Assembly: GCF_000975265.2 (NCBI RefSeq)
Contig: NZ_CP083405.1
Span: forward strand, 124,001-188,000
Length of the DNA stretch: 64,000 nt
DNA from: Mycobacterium lepromatosis
GTDB lineage: Bacteria; Actinomycetota; Actinomycetes; Mycobacteriales; Mycobacteriaceae
Reading direction: 5' to 3'
Numbering within the stretch: the first letter of the stretch is position 1; the number at the start of each line of letters is the position of its first letter. Below the pieces are notes generated by a model. It saw nothing but the letters and a program-made list of their open reading frames with translations. It made no database searches and was not told where the DNA came from. The position numbers were made by a program, and so were the translations under genes. Below are positions 10,179-21,020 of this stretch, piece by piece.

Positions 10179-13100
10179 TCACGGCTTAATCCGGATTTTG
10201 CCCGGTGACCACCATCCGCTGCGGGTAGCGGTGTCCAAGCCGAGCTGCGCGGGATGGGTATCCACAATGGGGTCGAACTTACGCAGTGAGCCCCAATCAC
10301 GGCCCCAGTTGCGGGACAAGTATGTGGACATCACATGGGCCCGCAGCAGCAGGTCGGTGATGCCTAACAGGCCACCGTTGGCGCCGTCTTCCCAGGTATC
10401 GGTATCTATTTTCTTAGCTGAGTAGTCCGGTGTTATGCGGAATTTCGGAATATCGGTGACACCGTTAGCGTGCAGCATTGGCTGCTGACACGGGAACGCC
10501 AGCCCGACCTCCCAGTCCAGCAACACCGGCTGCGACGAACCGACGTATTCTTGCAGCGAGCTCAGTTCCGGCACCCGCGGCGGGGTCACCGCGATCCAAT
10601 CTTCCGGTGTCAGGGAGAGGTTCTCGGCCACAACTCGGACCGCAACCGCGTCGACGGGCATCTGGGATCGCGCGAAGCGCAGGTTACGCCACGCTTTTGG
10701 TTGTTCGCCGTACAGATCATCGGGCACTAGTCGTCCCGCTGGCACCAGGCCGCCGTCGGTACTGGGCTCGCCGTATTCCAGCACGACGGTCTGTCCATAC
10801 GTGTGTCCGTGCAGCACGCTGTTACCGGTGATTTTCCCGGCGGCTGTTATCACCACCAGAGGATGTCTGTCGTCGGGTTTAGGCAGTTGGTACCAAGCGG
10901 AGGTAAGTCTACTCTGTTGTTGGGCACCGGTGGTGTAGGTACCTGCGAGCGGCACCCGATTGGGGTTAAGGCCGTAGGGTAGCGGGACCACCGATCCATT
11001 GATGCCCGGCGCTTTCAACTTCGCCGGGGCGTCCCAGTCGTAGTCGGTGCCAGGCTGATTGGGTGTTACTCGAATCGCTTCGGCCACTGTGTGTTCCGGC
11101 ACGCCGTTCGGTGTGAAGCCGATCGCGTTGACGCCACCCAGTGGCCCCAGCGGGCCGTAGTTGCTGGGCAGCGCCGTCATGTAGCCCGCGTTGCTGTCCG
11201 GCTCGACGAGTACGTCGTCGGCCAGGCCGCATCCGCCAGTGAACGCTCGTATGTTGGCCCACCCGTTGGAGTAGGTAGGGTACTGTCGTACGATCCCGGC
11301 CACCATCGATGCTATGAAAACCAACGTCATTAACCCGGCTGCGAGCGGGATAGGAGCCCAGAAAGACGTCGTCCAGGTCCGGATCAGCCGACCTTCCCCA
11401 TGCTCGCTGGTTGTTAAATGCAAATAGGCCACATAGAGTGCGACAATCGCAAAAAGTATGAAAAATATTGTGCTGAAAGTTATTCCGTCAATGCGTGGCA
11501 TGGCATTATTAAACGGAACGCCGTAGCTGGAGACATACCACCAGCCGTTGGTGGTCGCGAAGCACAAAGTCATGACGAATAACAGTGCCGCCAGGAACGC
11601 CATCCGATTACGAGACCACCGCAGCACCTCATGGGACACCAGTACGGTTGTCAATGCGGCTATCGCCGAGCCTACCGCGGCGAACAGCCCGAAGTGATGC
11701 ACCCACTTGGTTGGGGCGAATGTCAAGAAGAATATGGTACCCAGGATGTTGCCGATGAGACGCCACACCGGACCACGAGCTAAACCGGGAATTCGTTTGC
11801 GGCGCAACATGATTAACACTGCAGTGAACAGGCACAGTGTGGTGATCAAGAAGCCGAATCGGCGTGACAGTGAACCGTCGACAGTAGGCAAGATGAGGTA
11901 ATAATAGCGTAGGTTCTCTGTGTACCATGCCTGCGCAGGACCGATTGCGGTTCGAACCTTGGTGGCCTCCAACACCGTTGCTAGCGTTTGCTCGGCGAAT
12001 ACCACAGTGAGAACCACGGTGCCAGCAGCCAGCAGTGGAGCTACCAGCGGACAGATTCCGACGACGCGGTGCCTGCGCACCAAAATGCGCAGCATCGGTC
12101 GACCGCCAGCCAGCAATGCTGCCACCGCGATCAGCCCGGTCGGCTGGATGCCTATCGTGAACGCCGCAGCCAGAGCAGCCAGCGCCGCTGGTGTCATGCG
12201 ACCGTAGATAATTGCCCGCTCAATGAGCACATACGTGATTAGCGCGCCCAGCGTGATTTGGCCTTCAGGACGCAGCCCGTTGTTGAAGGGCATCCACGCC
12301 GCTAACAACACTAACCCGGCGGCCCACAACGCGGGTTTGAAGCTCGCAACCGCGGGACCTAGTCGTGGCAGGACTTCGCGTGACAAGAGCAGCCAGCATG
12401 CCATTCCACAGATCAAGTCGGGCAGCCGGATCCAAATGCTGGCGTCGCTGACATGGGTCATAAGCGCTAGTAGGTTGTAATACCAACCGAAGGGGTCTTC
12501 TGGGCTGCCGAACCAGCGGAAATAGTTCGCCATGTAACCGGAGTGGTCGGCAGTGCGCGCCATCTGCATCTGATAACCGTCGTCGGAGGAGTTTGCGCCG
12601 ATCACATGCCACAGCAGGAACCCGAATATCACCGCGGCATCGGTCAGTGTGAACGTGCTCCACCTAGCCGGAATGAGCCGACGTATCCGCCGGCCATCCA
12701 ACTGGTCGAGGCGCCACAGCGCGACCAGCGCGACGCTGGTAGTAACGATTGCCAACACCATCGCAAACCGTTTTAGTGTCGTTGGTGTGCTAGAGAACCG
12801 GGTGTCGATGGTTGCCGACAGCCGCAATCCGAACGGCGCGGCACCGGTTAGATCAGTGAACACCCCGACGATTTGCGGGCGTAGGTTCGGATCTGGAAAG
12901 CCGCCATGCAGCGGATTGCCGGCTGAATCGGTTAACCCGACGAAGGTGGCGAAGGTGCCGGCGTGAGTCGACGTGACCTCGATGCTGGAACATCCGGGGG
13001 TGCCTGCGTCCCCAGCCACCTGGTTGCGCGGCACACTCAAGATCACTACATTGCGGTCGGTGACGTCCACCCGCTGACTGTTGACGACGACGAACAACGC

Positions 13101-13430
13101 GTTGAGGTTAGCGTCTTTCCCCTGCTTGGGCGCGGTACCTAGGACCACCCCGCCGCTAGGTGGCAAGGCGTCGACCACAGCGCACGGCACGGCGGCGGTC
13201 ATGTCGACCGGTGTTAACGAAATCAACGGCGCTGTTACATTATTCAATTGGCCGTTCTGTGGCCAGTTCAGCGTTGCCGTTGTCTGCACCACCGGCAGCA
13301 GCGGTGTTGCAACCGACAACACGAAGCCGATCAGCCCGGCGATGGCAGCAACCCTACGCGCCACCCGCACATTGCGGCTGGTAGTGCGGTTTGCGATTGT
13401 GACTCGGTGTGCGGAGTACATCACACTCAC
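10179..13430 (-). CDS. embB: Arabinosyltransferase EmbB
   Basis: Membrane GT-C (GT53 family) arabinofuranosyltransferase of 1083 aa that builds the branched non-reducing end of arabinogalactan from decaprenylphosphoryl-arabinose, working with EmbA; an ethambutol target. An N-terminal helix is followed by an external domain, a block of membrane helices, and a large C-terminal carbohydrate-binding domain. The catalytic loop SSDDGY lies near residues 281-286. Immediately after it the sequence is QMQM where M. tuberculosis has ILGM (codons 303-306 there), window bases 12561-12572. The GTG start overlaps the embA stop by four bases, so the two genes are coupled. The protein is about 15 residues shorter at the N-terminus than the 1098-aa M. 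tuberculosis protein. Confidence 0.98.
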   Translation of the reverse strand: MSVMYSAHRVTIANRTTSRNVRVARRVAAIAGLIGFVLSVATPLLPVVQTTATLNWPQNGQLNNVTAPLISLTPVDMTAAVPCAVVDALPPSGGVVLGTAPKQGKDANLNALFVVVNSQRVDVTDRNVVILSVPRNQVAGDAGTPGCSSIEVTSTHAGTFATFVGLTDSAGNPLHGGFPDPNLRPQIVGVFTDLTGAAPFGLRLSATIDTRFSSTPTTLKRFAMVLAIVTTSVALVALWRLDQLDGRRIRRLIPARWSTFTLTDAAVIFGFLLWHVIGANSSDDGYQMQMARTADHSGYMANYFRWFGSPEDPFGWYYNLLALMTHVSDASIWIRLPDLICGMACWLLLSREVLPRLGPAVASFKPALWAAGLVLLAAWMPFNNGLRPEGQITLGALITYVLIERAIIYGRMTPAALAALAAAFTIGIQPTGLIAVAALLAGGRPMLRILVRRHRVVGICPLVAPLLAAGTVVLTVVFAEQTLATVLEATKVRTAIGPAQAWYTENLRYYYLILPTVDGSLSRRFGFLITTLCLFTAVLIMLRRKRIPGLARGPVWRLIGNILGTIFFLTFAPTKWVHHFGLFAAVGSAIAALTTVLVSHEVLRWSRNRMAFLAALLFVMTLCFATTNGWWYVSSYGVPFNNAMPRIDGITFSTIFFILFAIVALYVAYLHLTTSEHGEGRLIRTWTTSFWAPIPLAAGLMTLVFIASMVAGIVRQYPTYSNGWANIRAFTGGCGLADDVLVEPDSNAGYMTALPSNYGPLGPLGGVNAIGFTPNGVPEHTVAEAIRVTPNQPGTDYDWDAPAKLKAPGINGSVVPLPYGLNPNRVPLAGTYTTGAQQQSRLTSAWYQLPKPDDRHPLVVITAAGKITGNSVLHGHTYGQTVVLEYGEPSTDGGLVPAGRLVPDDLYGEQPKAWRNLRFARSQMPVDAVAVRVVAENLSLTPEDWIAVTPPRVPELSSLQEYVGSSQPVLLDWEVGLAFPCQQPMLHANGVTDIPKFRITPDYSAKKIDTDTWEDGANGGLLGITDLLLRAHVMSTYLSRNWGRDWGSLRKFDPIVDTHPAQLGLDTATRSGWWSPGKIRIKP

Positions 13431-16400
13431 GGCAGTGCCCTAATCGATCCTCGCCGGCTCCAGCCAGGCACTGTGATCGTTCCCTGCTCCACAACCGCCT
13501 CTGGTGCCTGGTCGACGGGTATTAGCCGGTAATACTGTTCCACCGACCCCCAGTCTCGGTACCAGTCGCCACGCAGGTACGTCGAGATCGTCGAGGTTCG
13601 CAATAACGCCTGCAGGAACAGGAAAGGCCCGCCGGCCTCGCTGGATTGCCACAGGTTCGACGATGCAGCTGTCTGTTTGTGGTCGGGCAGTATGCGGTAC
13701 TGCGGGAGTTCGGCAATGCCAAGGTGTTCGGAGAATGGCCGCTGGCAGGGGAAGTTCGCCGCGGTAGCGATGTCCATCAGCACCGGGATCTGAGACCCGA
13801 GCAACTGCTGCAGAGTTTGTAAGATCGGTACCCGCGGCGGCGTGAATGCTAGCCATTGTTCCGGGCTTAGGTTCGGGTCGTAAGCCACGACGCGTGCCAC
13901 ATTGGCCTCCGGTGGTGCCCAGGTAAGCGGGAACCGCAGATTGCGCCATGCCGGTTGCGGCCCAATATCGATCGGCATCACCTGCGCGAGTGGTTGGATG
14001 GTGCCGTCGGGACGGGTGACACCCCACTGCAGTTTGAGCGATTGTCCGTAGATGAAGTTGCCGTCCTCTTTGTAGGACCAGATGGCACCGGCGGCTGAGA
14101 TTACCACCAGCGGTCGGTCCGCGATGCTTTCTTTCCAATGAAGCGGCAGCTGATACCAGGCTGAGGTGGCTGAGGCGGCGAGTGTGTTTTCGCCGTAGCT
14201 GCCCATCACCGGTGTACGGGCCGGATCCAGGCCGAATGGCAGCGCCACATGCGACCCGTTAACCCCCATCGGGCCTTTTCCTCCAGCGGTGCCCGCGGAG
14301 TCGCTGAAAGTGACGTTGGGTTTGTTGGGGGAGGCGTCGGAGTTGACCAGTCCGGGTTTGCTCACCACCGGCTCGGATTTCAGATCGTCGTTCACGCCTT
14401 CGGGTTTGAAGCCGATGGGATTGATCCCGCCCAGCGGCCCGGTAGGACCGAAGGTTTGTCCCGGAGCCGGCTGCAACATCCCGGCATTGGGGTCGGGCTC
14501 GGTCAGCACGTCATCGGCCATAGCGCAGACGCTGGGTGCGAGCCCAGCACGGAGTGCGGCTAGGTTGGCCTTGGCGGTGGTGTATAGTGGGTAACGGGCC
14601 GAGGCTCCTTTGGCCAGCGAGCCGACTTCGCAGATGACCAGGGTCGTCGCGGCTACCAACAGAGGGGTCGTCGTCAGGAAGCGGTTGCGGCGGGTGTTTT
14701 TGACTTCGGTGTGTCCGGTATAGCCGAGCCGTAAGTGTTCCCTGCCAGCCAGTAGCCCGGTCAGGATTGACAATGTCAGGAACATCGACGTCACCGGGTG
14801 ACCGGCGATGACGGGCTGGATGTCGAACCAGGGAACCCCGTAATTGCCGACGCCGAACCAGCCGTTGATGCCGGCGGTGGCCCACGCCAGCACGAACAGG
14901 AGCGCAGTGATATACATCGCCAGATTGCGACGGTTGTGTAGGCTAATTCGGGCGAAGGCGAACGCAGCAATAGCACCGAGTGTGCCGGTCAATCCGGCGA
15001 ACGCACCGAACTGGATGGCCCACTTGGTGGGCGTGAACGTCAAAAGGAGCAGGCTGGCTGCGGTGGTGCCGATAAGTCGCCAGGTAGGGCCGCTGGCTAA
15101 CCCCGGTACCCGGCTTCGGCGAAGTACCACCACCAGAACTCCGAACATGCACAACAACAGCACCAGCACCGGGAATCGCCGGGTCATTGAGCCGTCGGCG
15201 TTGGACTCTACCGTGAGGAAGTAGTAGCGCAGGAAGTCTTGGTAACAGGCTATCGTCGGCCCGACCTTGTACTTGATGCGCGCCGACTCACCGACTGTGG
15301 CCAGCGTTTGACTATGGAACACCACCAGGGTGATCAGCGCCAAAGACGCCGCCAGCACCAGCAGTGGTGCCAGCAATCCGTCGGTTACTCGGCGTCGGCG
15401 CATAATCTGGGTGATAGCTCGCGCCCCGGCCAGCAGCGCTGCGATAGCGATCAACCCTTGTGGTGCTAGGGTCGCGGTCAAGATTGCGACCACTACTGCA
15501 GTCGCGGCCGAAGCCAGTCGCCGCAGTGCGATAGCGCGTTCCACCAGCACCCAGGTGAACAGCACCCCGGCCGCAATCAGCGGTTCGGGACGCAGGCCGT
15601 TGTTGAACGGCAGCCACGCGGCCAGGAATACTGCACCCGCGGTGAGCACCGCCACCCGGTTGGTTGATAGACCACCCTTTCCTGGGCCCAGCCGCCGTAG
15701 CACCCAATGGTTGATTATGAGCCAGCATGCGATACCGGCTAGCGTGGCCGGTATCCGCATCCACACACCGGCGGTACTCACCGTCGCCAATTTGGCCAGC
15801 ACGGTGAGATACCAGTCGAACGGTGCCTCTGTTGCCCCGAAGTATCGATAATAGTTGGCTAAGTAGCCGGCCTCCGGCGCGACTCGCGCGATGGTCAGGT
15901 TATAGCCGTCGTCCGACGAGGTGGCGCCGATGATGTGCCACAACAGCAGCGTCGTGAGCACTCCCCCGTCGGCGATCCTGGTGGCACCTCCTGCTCGTGG
16001 AGGAGTCGCCAGGATGGCGCGCCACCGGGCCAGCCAAACCATCGGAGCCCGCCAGTTGATCAGGCGGTGGCCGTTCCGGTTACGTCGGTCCAATGCCGCC
16101 AGAGCTAGAATAGCGATTAAAATCGCCAGAGTCCCTAGGCCTACCGCGATATTTTTGATCGCGGTAGGCGTCGTGATAAAGCGGGTGTCGATGTCGATGC
16201 GGGCCGACAGCCCGGGCTGTGCGAGCACTGTCAGGTCGGTGAAGATCCCACCGAATTGTGGTTTTTTCTCGGTTTTTAAAATTCCTGAGGCGCCTGGTAT
16301 TCCAACAAAATCCGCGCCTACGCCGCGAGCGTTGGCCCAGATGTGCAAGAAGCCGCAGTTGCTAGCGGTCACCGCTGAGCGTGGTGCTACCGCGGCCACC

Positions 16401-16762
16401 GAATCCCGAAACGCAACGACGACCACGTCTTTGTCGGCGCGCACGACGAGCCCGTTTTTGCCGGCATCCGCACCACCAGGGGGCAGCGTGGAGATCACCA
16501 GTCCGGCGCTGGCGGGTAGGGTGGCCATGGCCGAACAGGGAATCGAGATATCTAGCGCGCGTGGTGCCCCGGACACCAGTGGGGCAGTTATTTGGGTTAC
16601 GCGTCCATCCGTGGTGGCACTTTGCGGCCACAGGATCGTCGCCGTGGTTTGTTTGACCGGCAGCAACGGAACCACGACGCACATTAGCAGACCCACGATT
16701 CCCGCAACGATGGCTATCAACCGGCTAATCCGTTGCGGTGGTTTATGACCATCATGGGGCAC
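13427..16762 (-). CDS. embA: Arabinosyltransferase EmbA
   Basis: GT53 arabinosyltransferase (1111 aa), partner of EmbB in arabinogalactan arabinan branching. Topology matches its neighbours: a first helix (residues about 12-32), external loop, multiple helices between about 200 and 690, and a C-terminal carbohydrate-binding region. The catalytic-loop motif SSDDGY lies near 282-287. The start is GTG at 16762; no strong Shine-Dalgarno is visible. Unlike M. tuberculosis, where embC and embA are separated by under 100 bases, here 915 bases lie upstream, so embA-embB may need their own promoter. The stop overlaps the embB start by four bases. Confidence 0.98.
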   Translation of the reverse strand: MPHDGHKPPQRISRLIAIVAGIVGLLMCVVVPLLPVKQTTATILWPQSATTDGRVTQITAPLVSGAPRALDISIPCSAMATLPASAGLVISTLPPGGADAGKNGLVVRADKDVVVVAFRDSVAAVAPRSAVTASNCGFLHIWANARGVGADFVGIPGASGILKTEKKPQFGGIFTDLTVLAQPGLSARIDIDTRFITTPTAIKNIAVGLGTLAILIAILALAALDRRNRNGHRLINWRAPMVWLARWRAILATPPRAGGATRIADGGVLTTLLLWHIIGATSSDDGYNLTIARVAPEAGYLANYYRYFGATEAPFDWYLTVLAKLATVSTAGVWMRIPATLAGIACWLIINHWVLRRLGPGKGGLSTNRVAVLTAGAVFLAAWLPFNNGLRPEPLIAAGVLFTWVLVERAIALRRLASAATAVVVAILTATLAPQGLIAIAALLAGARAITQIMRRRRVTDGLLAPLLVLAASLALITLVVFHSQTLATVGESARIKYKVGPTIACYQDFLRYYFLTVESNADGSMTRRFPVLVLLLCMFGVLVVVLRRSRVPGLASGPTWRLIGTTAASLLLLTFTPTKWAIQFGAFAGLTGTLGAIAAFAFARISLHNRRNLAMYITALLFVLAWATAGINGWFGVGNYGVPWFDIQPVIAGHPVTSMFLTLSILTGLLAGREHLRLGYTGHTEVKNTRRNRFLTTTPLLVAATTLVICEVGSLAKGASARYPLYTTAKANLAALRAGLAPSVCAMADDVLTEPDPNAGMLQPAPGQTFGPTGPLGGINPIGFKPEGVNDDLKSEPVVSKPGLVNSDASPNKPNVTFSDSAGTAGGKGPMGVNGSHVALPFGLDPARTPVMGSYGENTLAASATSAWYQLPLHWKESIADRPLVVISAAGAIWSYKEDGNFIYGQSLKLQWGVTRPDGTIQPLAQVMPIDIGPQPAWRNLRFPLTWAPPEANVARVVAYDPNLSPEQWLAFTPPRVPILQTLQQLLGSQIPVLMDIATAANFPCQRPFSEHLGIAELPQYRILPDHKQTAASSNLWQSSEAGGPFLFLQALLRTSTISTYLRGDWYRDWGSVEQYYRLIPVDQAPEAVVEQGTITVPGWSRRGSIRALP

Positions 16763-17677
16763 GAGGGTCGATCGTAAGCGACGCCGCTGTGTCCGGTGAG
16801 GATACGGGGTGATGCAGACCTTAGTGGGACTGGCCTAGCCGTGCGACCCGGGTGGCCTTTCCGGCGCCACCGCGCTTCGGAGATAACCGAAGGCCGGCCG
16901 GCCATCGCCATCAAGAATGCTGCGCCAGGACCGGTGATCTTCGGGACACATCCGTGCACCCAATCGAGGTCACCTCGCGTGCGCTGGTAAGACACCGGGG
17001 TAAAGCGCACTTCGATTTAGCTGGTCTTATACCAAAATAACTTTCAAACTGCTAGGTCGGAACGATACCCGAGCGAAATACTACCTGCTGGGGAGAATCG
17101 TAGACTACTGTACGTGCTCATCAGCATGTGCTGCCGTCAATGCCGCGGTCATGGATATGCTCTCTCACCCAAGGTTTGATACGGCCAGTAGGTTGTGCTC
17201 GCGCGGCTTGAAGTCGCCGAATTGCTCGATGAAGGAAGCGAATGCGCGATAGCTCGGAGTGTTGATGACAACCTGGTGCTGAAACGGTGGAAGTTCGCGG
17301 TTATGTCGCGAGTAGTCTCCTTGGATCTAGTCTTGGCGAACGGTGGACCCTCTGGACGTAGGTGCCCAAAGGAAACCAATTCGTGATGCCCGACTTATCC
17401 GGTGGATTTGAGCACTTTGCGGTGCTGCGAATCGGTTGGCTTGCTGTTTCCGTTGCGAATCCGCGGACGGCCAATAGACCGTGCACAATGCGTTCGTAAT
17501 GTCTCGTAGGCCAGGGCTAACCAAAGTCCTGCTATCTCGGTAAGTGGCTACGGATAGGCGTCGCTCAATACCTAATTAGGGAGGCATCCGGCAGAGAGCG
17601 GAGGCAATTGAATGCCTCGCGGCGGATGTCGAGCACGCATTTTGCACCTCGTTTCCGGAGCGACCCCGGATGGCGTT
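16763..17677. other. Insert-like gap between embC and embA, no gene recognised
   Basis: 915 bases with no intact gene. Short open frames on both strands (minus 17149-17379 and 17327-17524; plus 17195-17386) look like pieces of decayed coding sequence, but I recognise no family. No terminal inverted repeats or transposase motifs were seen. It must contain any private promoter of embA-embB. Confidence 0.6.
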
Positions 17678-20600
17678 CTAATGGCGAAGCGGGGCGGGGT
17701 TCCACAGACCGCTGCGAGTGGTTGTGCCTAGCGACAGACGAGCGGGCTGGGCGTTAGGGTAGTAAGGCGTCAAGCGCTGCAATGCACCCCAGTCGCGGGA
17801 CCAGTCGTCTTTGAGGTAGCTGGCTACTGTATTCGCCTTCACCAGCAACTCAGTGACTCCTAGCGGCCCACCGCCGTTATTATCCATAACCGGTGAATTG
17901 GCTTCGGCACCGAATCGGTCAGGGAGAATACGCCACTTCGGCGTTTCGTCGACCCCATATTGATGGTCGAACGGCCGTTGGCAGGGGAATGCCAGACCCA
18001 CCAGCCAGTCCAGGAACACCGGGTCCTTGTAGCCGACCACATCCTGCAGGGTGCGCAACTGCGGAATCCGCGGTGGCGTGAGTGCAATCCAATGCTGTGG
18101 CGCCAAATCCTCGTCGTCGGCGACTAGGCGGATCTGAGTCGCCGTGCTTGGGATAGCCGACAGGGGAAGCCGTAGGTTACGCCAGGCCGGCGACGCCCCG
18201 ACGTCGGAAAATTGGAATGATCCACCGGGCTGTCCGCTTGCTGCTCCGCTATCAGTGGCCCATTGCAGTTTCACCTCGTGACGATCGAATCGGCCTGCTG
18301 CACTCACGACCAACAACGGCCTGGCCTTGTTCCGTGCTGGTAGTCGGTACCAGTCCGACCGCAGTCTGGCGACCACCTGAATGCCGGACTGCCAGCTTCC
18401 CAGCACCGGTGTGCGAGCTGGATCCAAGTTGTAGGGCAGCTGGGCGCGGGAGCCGTTGATTCCTGGTGCGGCATTGGTGCCACCCTCGTTGCCGGCTTCG
18501 CCGCCGGTGATCGTCCCGTTTTCTTTTAAGACATCGCGTTCACCCGGGCGTTCCATCACCGGGTCGGCTGACACGTCGGCTGGAATTCCGTTGGCCGTGA
18601 AGGCTTCCGATAAGCTTGTCCCCAGTGCGTCGGCTACCGGTGCGGACACCGGGAGCAACATGCCGGCGTTGGGATCCTGCTCGACTAAAACTTCTTCGGC
18701 CAGTCCACAAGTCTGTCCGGTTAACGCCTGCAGGTTGGACCTGCCCACCGTCCACGCCGGGTACTGGCCGATCATCGCCAGGGTCAGCGATGTTACCTCG
18801 AATATGACCAGCAACCAGGACGCAATTGCTAACGGGGACTGAACGATTCTGTCTATTCGTGCTCCGAATTTGGTTTTGGCAGGCCCGTTGGTGGTAGCCA
18901 CGAAGTGAAACCATGCTGCCAACAGCAACACCATCACCGTGAGCTCGAGTAGTGCGGTGGTTATAGACCATCGCAGCTTCGGAAACGAATTTGACCATGG
19001 CACACCGAAATTGGAGACGTACCACCAGCCGTTGACGCTAGCGAACGACAAAGCCACTACGAACAGCACCACAGCAGCGAACACGGTGCGGTTGCGTCGG
19101 GACCGTAGTGCCGCACTGGCTACTGCGACCGCAGCTAGTGCCCCCAGTGACCCGGCCAGTCCTGCAAACACTCCGAAGTGGTGTGTCCACTTGGTTGGGG
19201 TGAACATCATCGCCAGAAACGAGATGACGGTGATGCCGATGATGCGTCGGCTGGGCCCGGCTGCAAGGCCTGGAATTCGACCCTTGCGCAACGACATTGC
19301 CACCGCCACCGATAGTGCGACGAGCAACGCCAGCACGGCGAAACGTCGGGCGACCGAACCATCTGGGCTAGCCATGAATAGTCGTTCGTAGCGTATGTGC
19401 TCATCAAACCACTTCAGGCTAGGCCCGACGGCGCGCTTGAGCAAGCTGGCCTGACTCTCGCCGGCGAACGTTTGGTCTCGGAAGATCAGAATCGCGGTGA
19501 CTGTGGCCGCAGCCAGGATGGGCGCCACCAACGGCATCGCGCCAAACTGCTTGGAGCGGCGTTGCAGGATGGTCAACAACGGCCCAACAGCGACTAGCAG
19601 CGCGCCAATGGAGGCGATACCCGTTGGCCCGGAGAATAGGGTCAGTGCGCCGACAATGCAGGCGACCGCCACCGGCAGCAGCCGGCTGGTGGCCACCGCG
19701 CGCTCCACCGAACACCAGGTCAACAGAATGCCCAGGGCGATGATCGGCTCCGGTCGCAGGCCGTTGTCCAGTGGCAGCCACACCGCGAGGAACATACCCG
19801 CCGCAGTCCACGCCGCGGCGCGGCTGGTCTTGGCGGCGTGCCCCAGTCGGGGAATGACTTCCCGGCTGATTAGCCACCAGCATGTCAGTGCCATCGTTAG
19901 GGTCGGCAACCGCATCCAGGCGCTGGTGGTAGTCACGTGTGCCCACAGTGCCAACAGGTCGTAGTACCAGCCGAACGGTGCTTCGGGTGTGCCGAACCAT
20001 CGATAGTAATTGGCCATGTAGCCGGCATGCTCGGATACGCGGGCCATCGTCAGGATGTAGCCATCGTCGGATGTGTTGGCACCAACGAAATGCCACCATG
20101 TTAGTACGGCGATGAGCAGGGCATCTAAACCGCCGATGGACCACCACCGGTACGGTAGGAACCGCCGGTGCTGGGTGCCATCAGCGGTGTCAAGAAGATG
20201 AAGGGCGACTAACCCAACTATGGTAAGCACCACTCCGAGGATCATCGCGATCATCTTTAGCGGTGTGGGGCTGCTGCTGTAGCGAGTGTCGATGGTCGCG
20301 GAGAAGTGCAGGCCTGTCGGGGTCGGTCCGGACAGATCGGTGAACACCCCGACGATCTGTGGCCGGAAGTCATAGCCGCTGCGTTCGCCGCGCAATGGTG
20401 CGCCGGGGTGCTCGGTATTAGGCCCGTGGGTTAACCCGACGAACTCCGCGGTGATCTTGTCGAAGTACGCGGCGAACGTCAAGCGTTGGCAGGCCGGGCT
20501 GAGCACTTGGCTCATCGGGGCACTGACCACCGGAACGTTGCGGACCACGAGCACCAGGTTGTCGTTGGCGCGCTGTATGAGGAGCCCCCGGTCGACGGCC

Positions 20601-20971
20601 TTTGGAGCCTGTTTGGGCACAGTCGACAGCAGTACAGTCTGGTCCGCACTTTGCGGTCCGGCCAGCCCAGCGGCGGCCGCACACGGCACGGTAACGTTCA
20701 GTTCGGTAGCCACATACCCGATCAGCGGTGCCTCGACGCTCTTGAACGTGCCGTTCTGCGGCCAGTTCAATTGAGCGGTGGTCTGGTTTACCGGGAGGAA
20801 CGGGGTTGCCATCGCGAGCAAGGCCCCGAGCAGGCCGGCGATCACGGCAAGGAGGCGAGCGATCCAGTAGTTTGCTCCCGCGTCGCTCACGGAGGTTGAT
20901 GCTAACCCTGCGCCAATCCACACCCCGCCGCGGCGCGAGGTAGGGTTCCCACCTGTTTGGAGGGAGAACAA
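17678..20971 (-). CDS. embC: Arabinosyltransferase EmbC
   Basis: GT53 arabinosyltransferase that extends the arabinan of lipoarabinomannan. SDDGYILTMAR carries the catalytic-loop Asp pair near residues 302-304, counting from the first start. Note ILTM here, close to the M. tuberculosis pattern and unlike EmbB. Membrane helices follow and a carbohydrate-binding domain ends the protein. The interval given runs to the furthest upstream start, a TTG at 20971 (1097 aa). GTG codons at 20923 and 20890 are alternatives. The latter gives 1070 aa and begins VSDAGANY, matching the conserved VRDAGANY of the M. tuberculosis protein, so the true start is probably one of these. It lies 49 bases after aftA in the same direction. 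Confidence 0.96.
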   Translation of the reverse strand: MFSLQTGGNPTSRRGGVWIGAGLASTSVSDAGANYWIARLLAVIAGLLGALLAMATPFLPVNQTTAQLNWPQNGTFKSVEAPLIGYVATELNVTVPCAAAAGLAGPQSADQTVLLSTVPKQAPKAVDRGLLIQRANDNLVLVVRNVPVVSAPMSQVLSPACQRLTFAAYFDKITAEFVGLTHGPNTEHPGAPLRGERSGYDFRPQIVGVFTDLSGPTPTGLHFSATIDTRYSSSPTPLKMIAMILGVVLTIVGLVALHLLDTADGTQHRRFLPYRWWSIGGLDALLIAVLTWWHFVGANTSDDGYILTMARVSEHAGYMANYYRWFGTPEAPFGWYYDLLALWAHVTTTSAWMRLPTLTMALTCWWLISREVIPRLGHAAKTSRAAAWTAAGMFLAVWLPLDNGLRPEPIIALGILLTWCSVERAVATSRLLPVAVACIVGALTLFSGPTGIASIGALLVAVGPLLTILQRRSKQFGAMPLVAPILAAATVTAILIFRDQTFAGESQASLLKRAVGPSLKWFDEHIRYERLFMASPDGSVARRFAVLALLVALSVAVAMSLRKGRIPGLAAGPSRRIIGITVISFLAMMFTPTKWTHHFGVFAGLAGSLGALAAVAVASAALRSRRNRTVFAAVVLFVVALSFASVNGWWYVSNFGVPWSNSFPKLRWSITTALLELTVMVLLLAAWFHFVATTNGPAKTKFGARIDRIVQSPLAIASWLLVIFEVTSLTLAMIGQYPAWTVGRSNLQALTGQTCGLAEEVLVEQDPNAGMLLPVSAPVADALGTSLSEAFTANGIPADVSADPVMERPGERDVLKENGTITGGEAGNEGGTNAAPGINGSRAQLPYNLDPARTPVLGSWQSGIQVVARLRSDWYRLPARNKARPLLVVSAAGRFDRHEVKLQWATDSGAASGQPGGSFQFSDVGASPAWRNLRLPLSAIPSTATQIRLVADDEDLAPQHWIALTPPRIPQLRTLQDVVGYKDPVFLDWLVGLAFPCQRPFDHQYGVDETPKWRILPDRFGAEANSPVMDNNGGGPLGVTELLVKANTVASYLKDDWSRDWGALQRLTPYYPNAQPARLSLGTTTRSGLWNPAPLRH

Positions 20972-21020
20972 GGCAATTGGGCTAGTTGTTGGACCGCGTC
21001 AGGCGCGGTGTCGGTAGCCA

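Noticed and set aside
10179..20971. embB, embA and embC as a triplicated repeat
   Set aside because: They are old paralogues found in all mycobacteria; similarity is at protein level and not a recent DNA repeat.
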